Part shown: in pieces, positions 8,141 to 15,442 of the stretch
How positions within the stretch are numbered: the stretch's first letter is position 1
Layout: the number at the start of each line of letters is the position of its first letter
Assembly (NCBI GenBank): GCA_022424905.1
Contig: JAKMGP010000329.1
Span: 1-32,329 of the forward strand
Source of the DNA: Akkermansiaceae bacterium
GTDB taxonomy: Bacteria > Verrucomicrobiota > Verrucomicrobiia > Verrucomicrobiales > Akkermansiaceae
Reading direction: 5' to 3'
Length of the DNA: 32,329 nt
Made by a program: the position numbers and the translations under genes
The notes under the pieces: model-generated
Told to the model about the DNA's origin: nothing
The model's database searches: none
Seen by the model: the letters and a program-made list of their open reading frames with translations, nothing else

Positions 8141-8782
8141 TTACTTTTTGGGCACGTAGCGAACTCTTGGTTTTGATGTAGAACCGGAAGATTTGGTAGA
8201 ACTTGAGGAGGTAGACGGAAGTGGTACGCGGCTGCCCTTCGAAGTGGGACGGCCACTTTTACTGGACTTCGAGCTACTACTTGTTGATGGCTTACCCGGA
8301 ACCGGAGGGCGGGCGGCTTTTTCAGGAGGTTTCTTGCCATTTGTTTGGGGCTTTGGCTTGTTCGTAGTTGGTCCGGCTACTTTCTTAAGAACGAGGAACT
8401 TCGGATCAAACCGAACCTCCCCGGTCTCTTTCCCCTTCTTAAGAGTGACAACGGTCTCTTCAATAAAGTTGCGGAACTGCTTCACCTCTTTGATCGCAAA
8501 TCCCATTTCTGTTGCTTCTGGACTTGGGATTCGAATGCGCGTCCGATCTTTAATGTTCATCACCTCAACCTCCGTTTTCCCAACATACTTACTGACGGCA
8601 ACGAGAATCCAATCTGGAAGATTTTCTGGCTCTGGATCATTTGTGATGACTTCCGGGGGATCAGTCAGTGCTGATTTGAGGTATAGCTCCTTGTAACGAT
8701 CTGGACGATGAGAAGTGGGAGGGGCAGCAAAGGCGAGACCACCCGTTAAGATCGTTAATAGCAAGAATGGAGTAAGTTTCAT
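8141..8782 (-). CDS. Unknown secreted protein encoded in the T2SS operon (possible GspC/PilP-like role)
   Basis: The protein has 213 residues with a clear signal peptide (MKLTPFLLLTILTGGLAFA, cleavage near residue 19). A compact middle part (about 50-125) has alternating hydrophobic strands, for example WILVAVSKYVGKTEVEVMNI and ETVVTLKKGKETGEVRF. The tail from about 135 is rich in Ser, Pro, Lys and Gly, strongly basic and probably disordered. No named family is recognised. The gene sits between gspM and gspD, 39 bp before gspD, where other systems encode inner-membrane-to-secretin connectors. The strand pattern recalls the HR domain of GspC or PilP, but that is inference. The absence of an N-terminal membrane anchor argues against an ordinary GspC. 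A periplasmic partner of the secretin is the best guess. Confidence 0.75.
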   Translation of the reverse strand: MKLTPFLLLTILTGGLAFAAPPTSHRPDRYKELYLKSALTDPPEVITNDPEPENLPDWILVAVSKYVGKTEVEVMNIKDRTRIRIPSPEATEMGFAIKEVKQFRNFIEETVVTLKKGKETGEVRFDPKFLVLKKVAGPTTNKPKPQTNGKKPPEKAARPPVPGKPSTSSSSKSSKSGRPTSKGSRVPLPSTSSSSTKSSGSTSKPRVRYVPKK

Positions 8783-8803
8783 AATTTAAGAGGGGGCCAA
8801 GAT

Positions 8804-9337
8804 TTATTCTTCTTCGAGGGTCGGAAGGATCCACTTTTCGATTTCAATTTCGACCTCGATCCGAGTGAGATCATTGTTTTGAGGCTTCACCTCCATTTTT
8901 GTAATGACCTGACGTTGGTTTGTTTGGTGGATAGTGGTAAGCCAGGAAAGAACGTCTCGCTCCATGCCTGTCACTTTAAAGAGAACCTTAACCCGGTCGA
9001 AGTGTTCACCAGGCTGATAAGTAATGATGCGGGAATCACGAATTTCAAGACGTCGCGCGGTAGCCTGCTTGCGAAGGAGAGCTTGAAGCTTCGACTGAGC
9101 CTCGAGTGGGGTCGTTCGCAGAGTACCACTCCGCTCGAGCCAAGCCATCTCAGGCTCGTATTTATCCCTCAGCGATAGAGTCATCTCGGCTGCCTTCTTT
9201 TTACTCTCGGAAGTCCTCTTGGATCGATCAGCCTTCTGCACCTCTGGAAGATACAACATATTGAACCCAATGAAGTTCAAGATGAGGAAGAATGTGACCC
9301 CCAAAACAAGGAGGAGTTTTTTTTCGCGTTCGGACAT
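8804..9337 (-). CDS. gspM: Type II secretion inner-membrane platform protein GspM-like
   Basis: The protein has 177 residues: a short basic cytoplasmic start (MSEREKK), one membrane segment (about 8-29, LLLVLGVTFFLILNFIGFNM), a charged coiled-coil stretch (about 35-95), and a C-terminal alpha/beta domain ending in strands VITKMEVKPQ and RIEVEIEIEKW. This bitopic coil plus ferredoxin-like layout is that of GspM/PilO proteins, which pair with GspL in the platform below the secretin. The sequence is divergent, so the assignment rests on topology and on its position directly after the gspL-like gene (9 bp gap). PilO-like would be an equally fair name. Confidence 0.72.
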   Translation of the reverse strand: MSEREKKLLLVLGVTFFLILNFIGFNMLYLPEVQKADRSKRTSESKKKAAEMTLSLRDKYEPEMAWLERSGTLRTTPLEAQSKLQALLRKQATARRLEIRDSRIITYQPGEHFDRVKVLFKVTGMERDVLSWLTTIHQTNQRQVITKMEVKPQNNDLTRIEVEIEIEKWILPTLEEE

Positions 9338-9346
9338 ATTGGCGAT

Positions 9347-10648
9347 CTACTCGGTGGCGTTGCCTACAAAGGTAAAAGTCAACTTACCACTTCTTTTGTC
9401 TATGGTTTCCGGCTGAATTGCCCATTCAAAATCGTCAAGATCTGAACTTTGTCGCAGATTCCCGGCGTATTGTGGAATTTGTTGCTGGTTTTCTTGGTCC
9501 GCGAACCCTTCCAGAACGATTTCGCGAGCGACTCTGAGTTCATCCTCAATTTCCCTAAACTGATTGAGGAACGTCAGTTTTTTAAAGCGAATATAACGAT
9601 CCTCCTTGGTGTTTGGGAGTGCGCGATAACTGGAAAGGAAAAGTTCAAGCGGATGGAAATCTGTCTCGACCACTGGTTGAAGCTCGGCCCATTTGGAACG
9701 ATGCCTGTCAAGAAGACTGGCCTCCGCGCTGACAGCATCGGCATTCGTTTTAACTTTTGCCGCGACCACTTTTGTATCTTTGAGATCAAAGAACAGGTAA
9801 GCGACCACCCCGAGATAAACAATCGCCAGGGCTGCAATCATGATATTACGGTTTCGTTTCCCCTGAACAGCAAGACGCTCAGCCCGAACATCAGCCGGAA
9901 GAAGACGGCTTGGGGGCTCTGGCCAAGTTGGATTGGGTCTTGGTGAGGAACCCGCGGGAATCCCGAGACCACGCGATAGCGCTTCCAGTTCTTCGGGCCG
10001 GGCATCGGAGGCAGATCCATGAGACCAGACTATGATCCCCTCAGGAATATCTGTGAGCAGCCCCTGGAGTCTCAACTGAGTCAAAGCAAGACCAATCTCG
10101 TTGCCTGCCCGGAGGTCGAGCCGCTCTCCTGAGAGGCATTGAAAATAAAGAGCTCCCCCTGGTTTCCCAACCCCAAAGACCCAGCGGCCTAATTCAGACC
10201 ACACCACCACTCGCCCCTCGGGCAGGGGTAGGCAACGGGGCGAAACATCAAATTGATCCGGACTTTTCCGCGGAAGCTTACCTTCGGAAGGAGGGTTCAT
10301 GACGACCGCGGTCAAGTGAGTCTCCTCCGGGGTTGTGGCATAAACAAAGTGATCCGTGAGTTGACCACCATCAAGAGCAGGTCGGTTCCCGCTTTTTTCA
10401 AGCTGCATTGAAGCAAGATCGCCCAGCAGTGACAGGTCATCGGTCTGCGCGCGAAAAGGCACAGCAAAGACCTCACGAACTGGAACGGCCATTGCGACCG
10501 GTCCAGAAGGGATCCCGGTGACGTCAAGCGCAAGCATATGATCAGTCGAGGAATGCTGCTGGTATCCGCTCATCGCGGACCCCGTCCAGATTTCCCAGCC
10601 GTCAGCGCCGGGAATCATTAAATTAAGGTCTCCTTTTTTGGCACTCAT
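9347..10648 (-). CDS. gspL: Type II secretion protein GspL-like (PilM/PilN-type layout)
   Basis: The protein has 433 residues. The first 260 form a cytoplasmic domain that fits the actin-like fold of GspL/PilM, which binds the N terminus of the secretion ATPase GspE. One membrane segment follows (about 268-290, MIAALAIVYLGVVAYLFF). A periplasmic part of about 140 residues starts with a helical region (KVKTNADAVSAEASLLD) and ends in a ferredoxin-like domain. Overlap with gspK is four bases (ATGA), a typical sign of translational coupling. The sequence is divergent and the call depends on layout and operon position. The matching ATPase gene gspE is not in the window. Confidence 0.75.
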   Translation of the reverse strand: MSAKKGDLNLMIPGADGWEIWTGSAMSGYQQHSSTDHMLALDVTGIPSGPVAMAVPVREVFAVPFRAQTDDLSLLGDLASMQLEKSGNRPALDGGQLTDHFVYATTPEETHLTAVVMNPPSEGKLPRKSPDQFDVSPRCLPLPEGRVVVWSELGRWVFGVGKPGGALYFQCLSGERLDLRAGNEIGLALTQLRLQGLLTDIPEGIIVWSHGSASDARPEELEALSRGLGIPAGSSPRPNPTWPEPPSRLLPADVRAERLAVQGKRNRNIMIAALAIVYLGVVAYLFFDLKDTKVVAAKVKTNADAVSAEASLLDRHRSKWAELQPVVETDFHPLELFLSSYRALPNTKEDRYIRFKKLTFLNQFREIEDELRVAREIVLEGFADQENQQQIPQYAGNLRQSSDLDDFEWAIQPETIDKRSGKLTFTFVGNATE

Positions 10649-11574
10649 TGAATAGCAATTTCCTTTCGGTCAAGAATAGTGGGGTTTTGTGATCGGTTAT
10701 TGATGATGAGGACGAGCTTACGCCGAACTGAACCTGCATAGCCAACGCTTTCGATTCTCGTCACTTGGTCATTCGCATTGAGCCGCGCTTGAATCACTCC
10801 CGTTTGGTCATCAATACCCAGATTTGCGAGAGCCGAAGGGACGTCAATAGGCTGATCATCCTCGGTGTTGCGAATGCCATCAGCTCCGTCGACGATCTCA
10901 ACTAGGCTCACCGCTGCCTCGATATTAGTTTCAGTCGCGACAGCGATATATTCGGCCGGCGCCTCATTGACGTCGAGTCCGCCGCTGCTCCACACCGTAA
11001 ACCAGTCCCGCCAGTTTGGGTTAGCAGCCTCCACAAGAGGCATCCCGCGAACCAAGCGCATTTCCTCGAGAGCGTAAAAAGGACGATTGAACGGTTGCTC
11101 GAACAACCCTTGGCCCTCGTAGAAATCGCGTTCCGCACCATTAAGCTCAAGATCGTCATCGGTATCGATCCAATCGATGAGAGCATCCGCAATCTCGCTG
11201 GCGGTATCGAAGTCGATCCCCCACTCTGCAAAAATGAGGCGAATGAGTGCCTTATCCTCTGAAAAGAGGATGAAATTGATGTTGAATCGACCACCCTCCG
11301 AGAGAATTTGGGCGTTGAAACCCGCTCCATTTTCAAAAGATTGACTGAGTAAGTTCGTGTCCCATTCCTCAACGGAAGGATTAGCGGCAACATTGATTCC
11401 CATCTCCGCATACTGCCGGGCCTCGATACCATTGATCTGGGATGAGGCGACCTCTGATTGATAACGACTAATTTTGACGGTCGCCACCAGAGCAAGACCC
11501 ATCACCGCGATGATCCAGAAAACTGCAATCAAGGTGGCTCCGCGCTCTAGATTATGATGTCTAAAAACCTTCAT
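10645..11574 (-). CDS. gspK: Type II secretion minor pseudopilin GspK
   Basis: The protein has 309 residues and a type III (prepilin) signal: cleavage is expected after G12 (NLERG/ATLIAVFW), followed by a hydrophobic helix (WIIAVMGLALVATVKIS). The residue at mature position 5 is Ala, not Glu. This is normal for GspK, which sits at the pseudopilus tip. The large globular part contains ADALIDWIDTDDDLELNGAE and GGLDVNEAPAEYIAVAT, both typical of GspK (the second resembles the usual LNLNTA-type segment). The start overlaps the gspJ stop by one base (TAATG). GspK caps the GspI-GspJ-GspK tip complex that starts pseudopilus assembly. Confidence 0.9.
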   Translation of the reverse strand: MKVFRHHNLERGATLIAVFWIIAVMGLALVATVKISRYQSEVASSQINGIEARQYAEMGINVAANPSVEEWDTNLLSQSFENGAGFNAQILSEGGRFNINFILFSEDKALIRLIFAEWGIDFDTASEIADALIDWIDTDDDLELNGAERDFYEGQGLFEQPFNRPFYALEEMRLVRGMPLVEAANPNWRDWFTVWSSGGLDVNEAPAEYIAVATETNIEAAVSLVEIVDGADGIRNTEDDQPIDVPSALANLGIDDQTGVIQARLNANDQVTRIESVGYAGSVRRKLVLIINNRSQNPTILDRKEIAIQ

Positions 11575-12440
11575 TAGCGACTGATTCTTGGAGTCGAGCC
11601 CGATGTCGGGCCTCCTCCGGTTGATGGTCTTTGGGTTCCGCCACTACCTCCAGTGGGACGTGATCCGGTCCCAGGTTGGCGATTCCCCCCCGGTCTTGCT
11701 CCACCCCCGCCAGCTCCGCCGCTATTTGAGCGAGCACTGCGGGCACTGTTTTGTAAAGCACTCATACTCGTCCTCGGATTCGATTTCTTGGGAATCCAAA
11801 AAAGCCGCTTCACCCGCCGATCACCATTTTCAAAAATAACCGTCAACTCAACGTATGATGGCCGTTGGTTTGGAGCATCCCATTCATAAGGCCACTCATC
11901 ACGCTCAGTATTGTCATAATTACGGACATCCAAAACCGTCCACTCGAAAAGCCTCACATCACTCAAAAGAGTAACTGTCGCAATTGGATCTATTCCACGT
12001 TCGGCAGGTCCTTCATCACTATCAAGAATTTGGACATCGTAATACTCGAGGACAATATCAAGTCCGTCAGTTACAGTAGGAATAGTAATCAACCGCGTAG
12101 CTTGAGCCGCGATAGGAACCCCGCCCCAATTAAATGAAACAGGCGTATTTTGGAAAGTCAGTTCGGACGTATATGGCTCAGAATTACTAGTGTTTCTGAG
12201 GTTGAAAATAGCATCGCCCGGCAGACTGTCGAAGTGGTTTCTAAGGAAAGAGAAAAATGCGTCCCGTTCGATCTCCTCGTTCTGGATATCGACCATTTTG
12301 GAATTTGCACGAACCGAGCCATCCGCAATCTTAAAAATAGAAGTGAGAACAAATCCCGCTATGGCAATTGCAATCACGAGCTCGAAAAGGGAAAAGCCCT
12401 TCGCGCTGCGTGCAGGTAGCTGACGGAATTCCACTTTCAT
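11574..12440 (-). CDS. gspJ: Type II secretion minor pseudopilin GspJ with Gly-rich C-terminal tail
   Basis: From the ATG at 12440 the protein has 288 residues. This start overlaps the gspI stop as TGATG, matching the other junctions in the operon, so an upstream in-frame start at 12467 is rejected. The prepilin motif is AKG/FSLFELVIAIAIAGFVL with Glu at mature position 5. The globular domain includes FFSFLRNHFDSLPGDAIF and ELTVIFENGDRRVKRLFWIP, as in GspJ. The last 55 or so residues are a Gly/Ser/Arg/Pro/Thr-rich low-complexity tail, unusual for GspJ, which normally ends after the beta domain. The tail may be a flexible extension at the pseudopilus tip. Confidence 0.88.
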   Translation of the reverse strand: MKVEFRQLPARSAKGFSLFELVIAIAIAGFVLTSIFKIADGSVRANSKMVDIQNEEIERDAFFSFLRNHFDSLPGDAIFNLRNTSNSEPYTSELTFQNTPVSFNWGGVPIAAQATRLITIPTVTDGLDIVLEYYDVQILDSDEGPAERGIDPIATVTLLSDVRLFEWTVLDVRNYDNTERDEWPYEWDAPNQRPSYVELTVIFENGDRRVKRLFWIPKKSNPRTSMSALQNSARSARSNSGGAGGGGARPGGNRQPGTGSRPTGGSGGTQRPSTGGGPTSGSTPRISR

Positions 12441-12850
12441 CAGCGATAAAGGGGAAGGTAGCGCCAACCACGAACAACTCGTTCCTGATCTTGGCCGTCT
12501 TGCTCAAATCGTGCGATCACCGTGACCTGCCACATGTTTTGAAGGAAATTACCATCAATCGTCTCCATTTCCTCGAGTGGAACAACGATCGTCTCGAGAT
12601 CAAGATCGCGCTCTTCAATATAAACTTCAGTACTCCCTTCCTCCAGTCGCTGCAAATAAAGCGCCTCGTTGAGAGCACTGTCCATGATCTGGGTGATAAC
12701 CTGCTTTTCTTTCACGTAGGCTGTCGTTCGCCAGAGAGTTGCAAGTGCTTTGGAGTAAGAAGTCGCAACAATCGTGAAGATTCCAAGAGCAAGAATCACC
12801 TCGGCCATCATGAATCCGTTTTCCCGACCTCTGGAGGACAATACCTTCAT
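12440..12850 (-). CDS. gspI: Type II secretion minor pseudopilin GspI
   Basis: A small protein of 136 residues from the ATG at 12850. A GTG just upstream (12853) is also in frame, but the ATG gives the TGATG overlap with gspH. The prepilin motif is ENG/FMMAEVILALGIFTIVATS, with Glu at mature position 5. The domain following the helix contains YLQRLEEGSTEVYIEERDLD and ends in RGWRYLPLYR. Size and position between gspH and gspJ fit GspI, which nucleates the tip complex with GspJ and GspK. Sequence signals for the subtype are weak, so the letter is assigned from gene order. Confidence 0.82.
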   Translation of the reverse strand: MKVLSSRGRENGFMMAEVILALGIFTIVATSYSKALATLWRTTAYVKEKQVITQIMDSALNEALYLQRLEEGSTEVYIEERDLDLETIVVPLEEMETIDGNFLQNMWQVTVIARFEQDGQDQERVVRGWRYLPLYR

Positions 12851-13437
12851 CACTGATTTCCGATGGCCATCTCAAAATCAGTGGCCTTCGCTGTAAGGGG
12901 GTGAAATTCTCGGGATAAATAGGCGTCTCCTTCTTCGCTTACCAATTCAATGGCAAGGGGTTCGCTAGGACTATTCGGCTGATGAATCCACGTCTCGACC
13001 ACATTGTCGCTGACGACCTGAAAATCGTTGCTATTCCAGCGACGAACCGCCATTCGGTATTTTGGATCTATCTTGTAAACCACCGGCCACGACATGCTGT
13101 CGAGGGCCCTTAGAGCTGACCGTTCTCCAACCTGCTCCAGAGGCTCGGAGACGAGCTCATCCTCCGGGCGAGCCATCGGCATCAAACGAGCCTCACCCTC
13201 ACTCAGTTCAATCACAAAAGGCTGCTGATAACTATGGGACATCGCCCGGGCTCTGAGCGCTAAATTCTCGATTCCCGAATGAGCTTCCCGAATATCCTTT
13301 TCGATGTTCGGGATGGAAATCATAAAAGCAGCAGCGCCGAAAACAATGCTCGTGATCGCCATCACCACGATCAATTCCAGCAGCGAAAAGCCACGATGGC
13401 CCCTGCTTGGATGGACCATTCTGGACGACGATATCAT
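12850..13437 (-). CDS. gspH: Type II secretion minor pseudopilin GspH
   Basis: The protein has 195 residues. The prepilin motif is GHRG/FSLLELIVVMAITSIVFG, with Glu at mature position 5, followed by IENLALRARAMSHSYQQPFVIELS, a pattern typical of GspH (small residues, then the first long strand carrying the cleaved-helix repeat). The remainder is a beta-rich globular domain. It starts 23 bp after the gspG stop and ends with an overlap into gspI. GspH links the tip complex to the GspG shaft. The start at ATG 13437 is reasonable, but the internal ATG at residue 7 would also keep the signal. Confidence 0.85.
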   Translation of the reverse strand: MISSSRMVHPSRGHRGFSLLELIVVMAITSIVFGAAAFMISIPNIEKDIREAHSGIENLALRARAMSHSYQQPFVIELSEGEARLMPMARPEDELVSEPLEQVGERSALRALDSMSWPVVYKIDPKYRMAVRRWNSNDFQVVSDNVVETWIHQPNSPSEPLAIELVSEEGDAYLSREFHPLTAKATDFEMAIGNQ

Positions 13438-13460
13438 AAAAGAGGGAGGGCCGAGAAAGC

Positions 13461-13925
13461 CTAGTTTTGGGGATCTTTTTGGCTACTCATATCATCCTCG
13501 GAACCAAACTGCTTGTCGGGACCCGCTGAAATAATTTCAGGCCGACTTGGGTCTTTGCTGCCTGGATACGCATATTTGTATTTGGTATCCCAAGGGTCAA
13601 AAAGCGCCTCTTCGTCATCCAGAGCCTGCACCCAGTCACGAGGCCGGGGTGAACTTTGGGGCCGCTTCAGAAGAGCCTCGAGCCCCTGGCTGGTCGATGG
13701 ATACTTTCCACCAATATTTTTGTAAGCTTCTAAGGCCGACGAAAACGAAGTCATGTCTTGTCGCGATGTGCTTACGGCCGCTGAGTCCTTAATCCTCCCC
13801 ATGCTGTAAATCGCCCCCCCTAGAATCAGGCCAATGATTCCCATCACAATGACCATTTCGAAGAGGCTAAATCCGCGAGCCATCCGCGGGGAGATCCCTT
13901 TATTTCCTTTTGATTGAATTTTCAT
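13461..13925 (-). CDS. gspG: Type II secretion major pseudopilin GspG
   Basis: The protein has 154 residues from the ATG at 13925. A TTG at 13973 lies inside the predicted -35 box and is rejected. The prepilin motif is MARG/FSLFEMVIVMGIIGLILGG, with Glu at mature position 5. The C-terminal part has the hallmarks of GspG: YPSTSQGLEALL, LFDPWDTKYKYAYPGS and IISAGPDKQFGSEDD. The last segment is the acidic calcium-binding loop needed for pseudopilus stability. This is the first gene of the operon and the best conserved one, so it anchors the whole assignment as T2SS rather than type IV pilus. Confidence 0.93.
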   Translation of the reverse strand: MKIQSKGNKGISPRMARGFSLFEMVIVMGIIGLILGGAIYSMGRIKDSAAVSTSRQDMTSFSSALEAYKNIGGKYPSTSQGLEALLKRPQSSPRPRDWVQALDDEEALFDPWDTKYKYAYPGSKDPSRPEIISAGPDKQFGSEDDMSSQKDPQN

Positions 13926-13943
13926 GATTTTGTTGAGAATAAC

Positions 13944-13973
13944 GTTATACCTATGAAAGCGCCGAAGGTGCAA
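13944..13973 (-). promoter_or_regulatory. Candidate sigma-70-type promoter of the gsp operon
   Basis: On the minus strand TTGCAC (13973-13968) is followed by an 18-bp spacer and TATAAC (13949-13944). The -10 box lies about 19 bases before the gspG ATG, leaving a short leader with no obvious Shine-Dalgarno. It is placed as expected for the first gene of the operon, after the 171-bp gap behind the yraN-like gene. Confidence 0.45.
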
Positions 13974-14096
13974 AAAGTTGTCGGTTGTTTTCAGAAAAAC
14001 AATCGTTCCTTCTCGGCCGATGGCGCGGACGAGCGATAAAATCGACGAAAACCGCTAAATCACAATAATTTACCACCTAAAATCTCACATTTTAAA

Positions 14097-14504
14097 TTAG
14101 AACGCACCCTCGACTAGGTTGACATCCGGTTTCGCTCCCTCCTCAAGCACGATTTCTACCACATCATAGCGCCAAGAGATCTGGCGGCGAACGTCCTGAT
14201 TTTTTCCGGGGCGGACCTCTTTCCCAAGCAAACGTAGCCATTCCGTCGCTCCACGCGTGATTAGAGCACGTTTTTCGGCATTCACAGCACGCATCGGACG
14301 GCCGTAATCACGCCGAGTTCTCGTCTTCACTTCCGCAAAAACGAGAAGTTCGAGATGATCACCGCCTCGCAGAACGAGATCAACCTCGCCCCCCTGTGGA
14401 GCGCGAAAATTACGGAAAAGGACCTTCCAGCCGCGAGATTGCAGGTATTTCGCTGCAATTTTCTCGCCTAAAGCCCCAATTTGGTGCGGCGAAAGCTCAC
14501 TCAA
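14097..14504 (-). CDS. YraN family (UPF0102) endonuclease-like protein
   Basis: With a TTG start at 14504 the protein has 135 residues, usual for YraN. It shows the family pattern GALGEKIAAKYLQSRGW, GGEVDLVLR and VFAEVKTRT, which matches the E...D...EVK core of restriction-endonuclease-like folds. The cellular role of YraN proteins is not settled; a part in DNA processing is often assumed. No ATG exists at the right place. Longer in-frame starts (ATG near 14600, or 14666) would overlap rnhB by 100 bp or more and precede a stretch without family similarity. TTG 14504 overlaps the rnhB stop by eight bases, which suggests coupling. The gene is commonly found beside rnhB in bacteria, as here. Confidence 0.82.
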   Translation of the reverse strand: MSELSPHQIGALGEKIAAKYLQSRGWKVLFRNFRAPQGGEVDLVLRGGDHLELLVFAEVKTRTRRDYGRPMRAVNAEKRALITRGATEWLRLLGKEVRPGKNQDVRRQISWRYDVVEIVLEEGAKPDVNLVEGAF

Positions 14505-15108
14505 GCGGCAAGGACAGTTGAGCAACCGGCTGGAACGAGCGACGGTGGATTTCGCACGGACCCAAAGTCCGGAGGGCTTCAAGGTGAACTTTAGTGCCAT
14601 ATCCTTTGTGCTTTTCGAATCCGTAACCGGGAAAGCGAACCGCCGCCTTCCGCATAATACGATCACGAGTTACTTTGGCAAAAATACTGGCGGTGGCAAT
14701 CGAAAGACTCTTTGAATCGCCCTTCACAATCCCCTCATGAGGGTAAGGGAAATTCGGAACAGAAAGGCCGTCGATCAGGCACATCCCGACTTCTACCCCT
14801 AGCCCCTTCACCGCCCGAGCCATCCCCAAATGAGTCGCTCTAAGGACATTCACTTTGTCAACCTCCTTGGCCTCCACAAGACAAACCGACCATTTAATAT
14901 CGGGATTTTCGCTTAACTCATCATACAACGCCTCCCGCTTCTTTTCAGTAAGCTTCTTGGAGTCATTAATCACAGGATGACTAAAATCGGGAGGAATAAT
15001 CGCCGCCCCAACCGAAACCGGGCCCGCTAAAGGACCTCGCCCAGCTTCATCCACGCCGATCACAATCCCGAGATCGGAATAACGTTTTTCAAATTCAAGG
15101 TCAGGCAT
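14497..15108 (-). CDS. rnhB: Ribonuclease HII
   Basis: RNase HII removes RNA from RNA/DNA hybrids and nicks at misincorporated ribonucleotides. The protein has 203 residues from the ATG at 15108, with a GTG at 15132 as an alternative. The acidic active-site residues are in GVDEAGRGPLAGPV (Asp and Glu), CLIDG (Asp) and GDSKSLSIATASIFAK (Asp). KHKGYGTKVHLEAL is also typical of the family. It is a complete, ordinary member of the family, transcribed away from the carotenoid genes and followed directly by the yraN-like gene. Confidence 0.95.
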   Translation of the reverse strand: MPDLEFEKRYSDLGIVIGVDEAGRGPLAGPVSVGAAIIPPDFSHPVINDSKKLTEKKREALYDELSENPDIKWSVCLVEAKEVDKVNVLRATHLGMARAVKGLGVEVGMCLIDGLSVPNFPYPHEGIVKGDSKSLSIATASIFAKVTRDRIMRKAAVRFPGYGFEKHKGYGTKVHLEALRTLGPCEIHRRSFQPVAQLSLPLE

Positions 15109-15442
15109 CACGTTCGACAAGTTCGAGCTCACTCAGTTGCTAAATTCAACTTTCCTAGTCAGCCTGACCTCAACGTATCAATAAATCCACTTCCTTATTT
15201 CTAGATGATCACCCGAACGACCTCCGACAATTTTGCAAAAGTCCGGGGCACCTTCATGCGATCCCTTTAAAGGAATGATCATTGCACTTTTGAGAGTCAT
15301 CAGACCCATGCATAATCTAATCCTTTGAGACAAATCGCTTGAGAGCACAACCAGTCATTACGCTTGTTCAATCTGTGGCCTGAATTCTCACTTGTGATCC
15401 CCTTTTTCGGATTTACGATTCTAGTTAATCAGCACAAGCCAT
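15109..15442. promoter_or_regulatory. Divergent intergenic region rnhB/crtN with two abutting palindromes
   Basis: This 334-bp stretch has no convincing gene and must hold the promoters of rnhB (leftward) and crtN (rightward). Two perfect 10-bp palindromes lie side by side at 15264-15273 (CCTTTAAAGG) and 15274-15283 (AATGATCATT), and could be operator sites. Weak rightward promoter-like pairs are TTGTGA (15392) with TACGAT (15414) at 16 bp spacing, and a CATAAT box at 15311. None is decisive. Confidence 0.4.

Noticed and set aside
8193-8696. A 167-residue open frame on the plus strand opposite the unknown T2SS protein gene
   Set aside because: It lies fully antisense to a gene with signal peptide and operon context, and its composition (Phe/Gly/Leu/Arg runs) is typical of a shadow frame.
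10908-11495. A 195-residue frame on the minus strand within gspK
   Set aside because: Same strand, different frame, rich in Arg and Ser, no family features. gspK has the prepilin signal and the operon overlaps.
13926-13973. N-terminal extension of GspG from TTG 13973
   Set aside because: It would begin inside the candidate -35 box and make an unusually long prepilin leader. ATG 13925 gives a normal leader.
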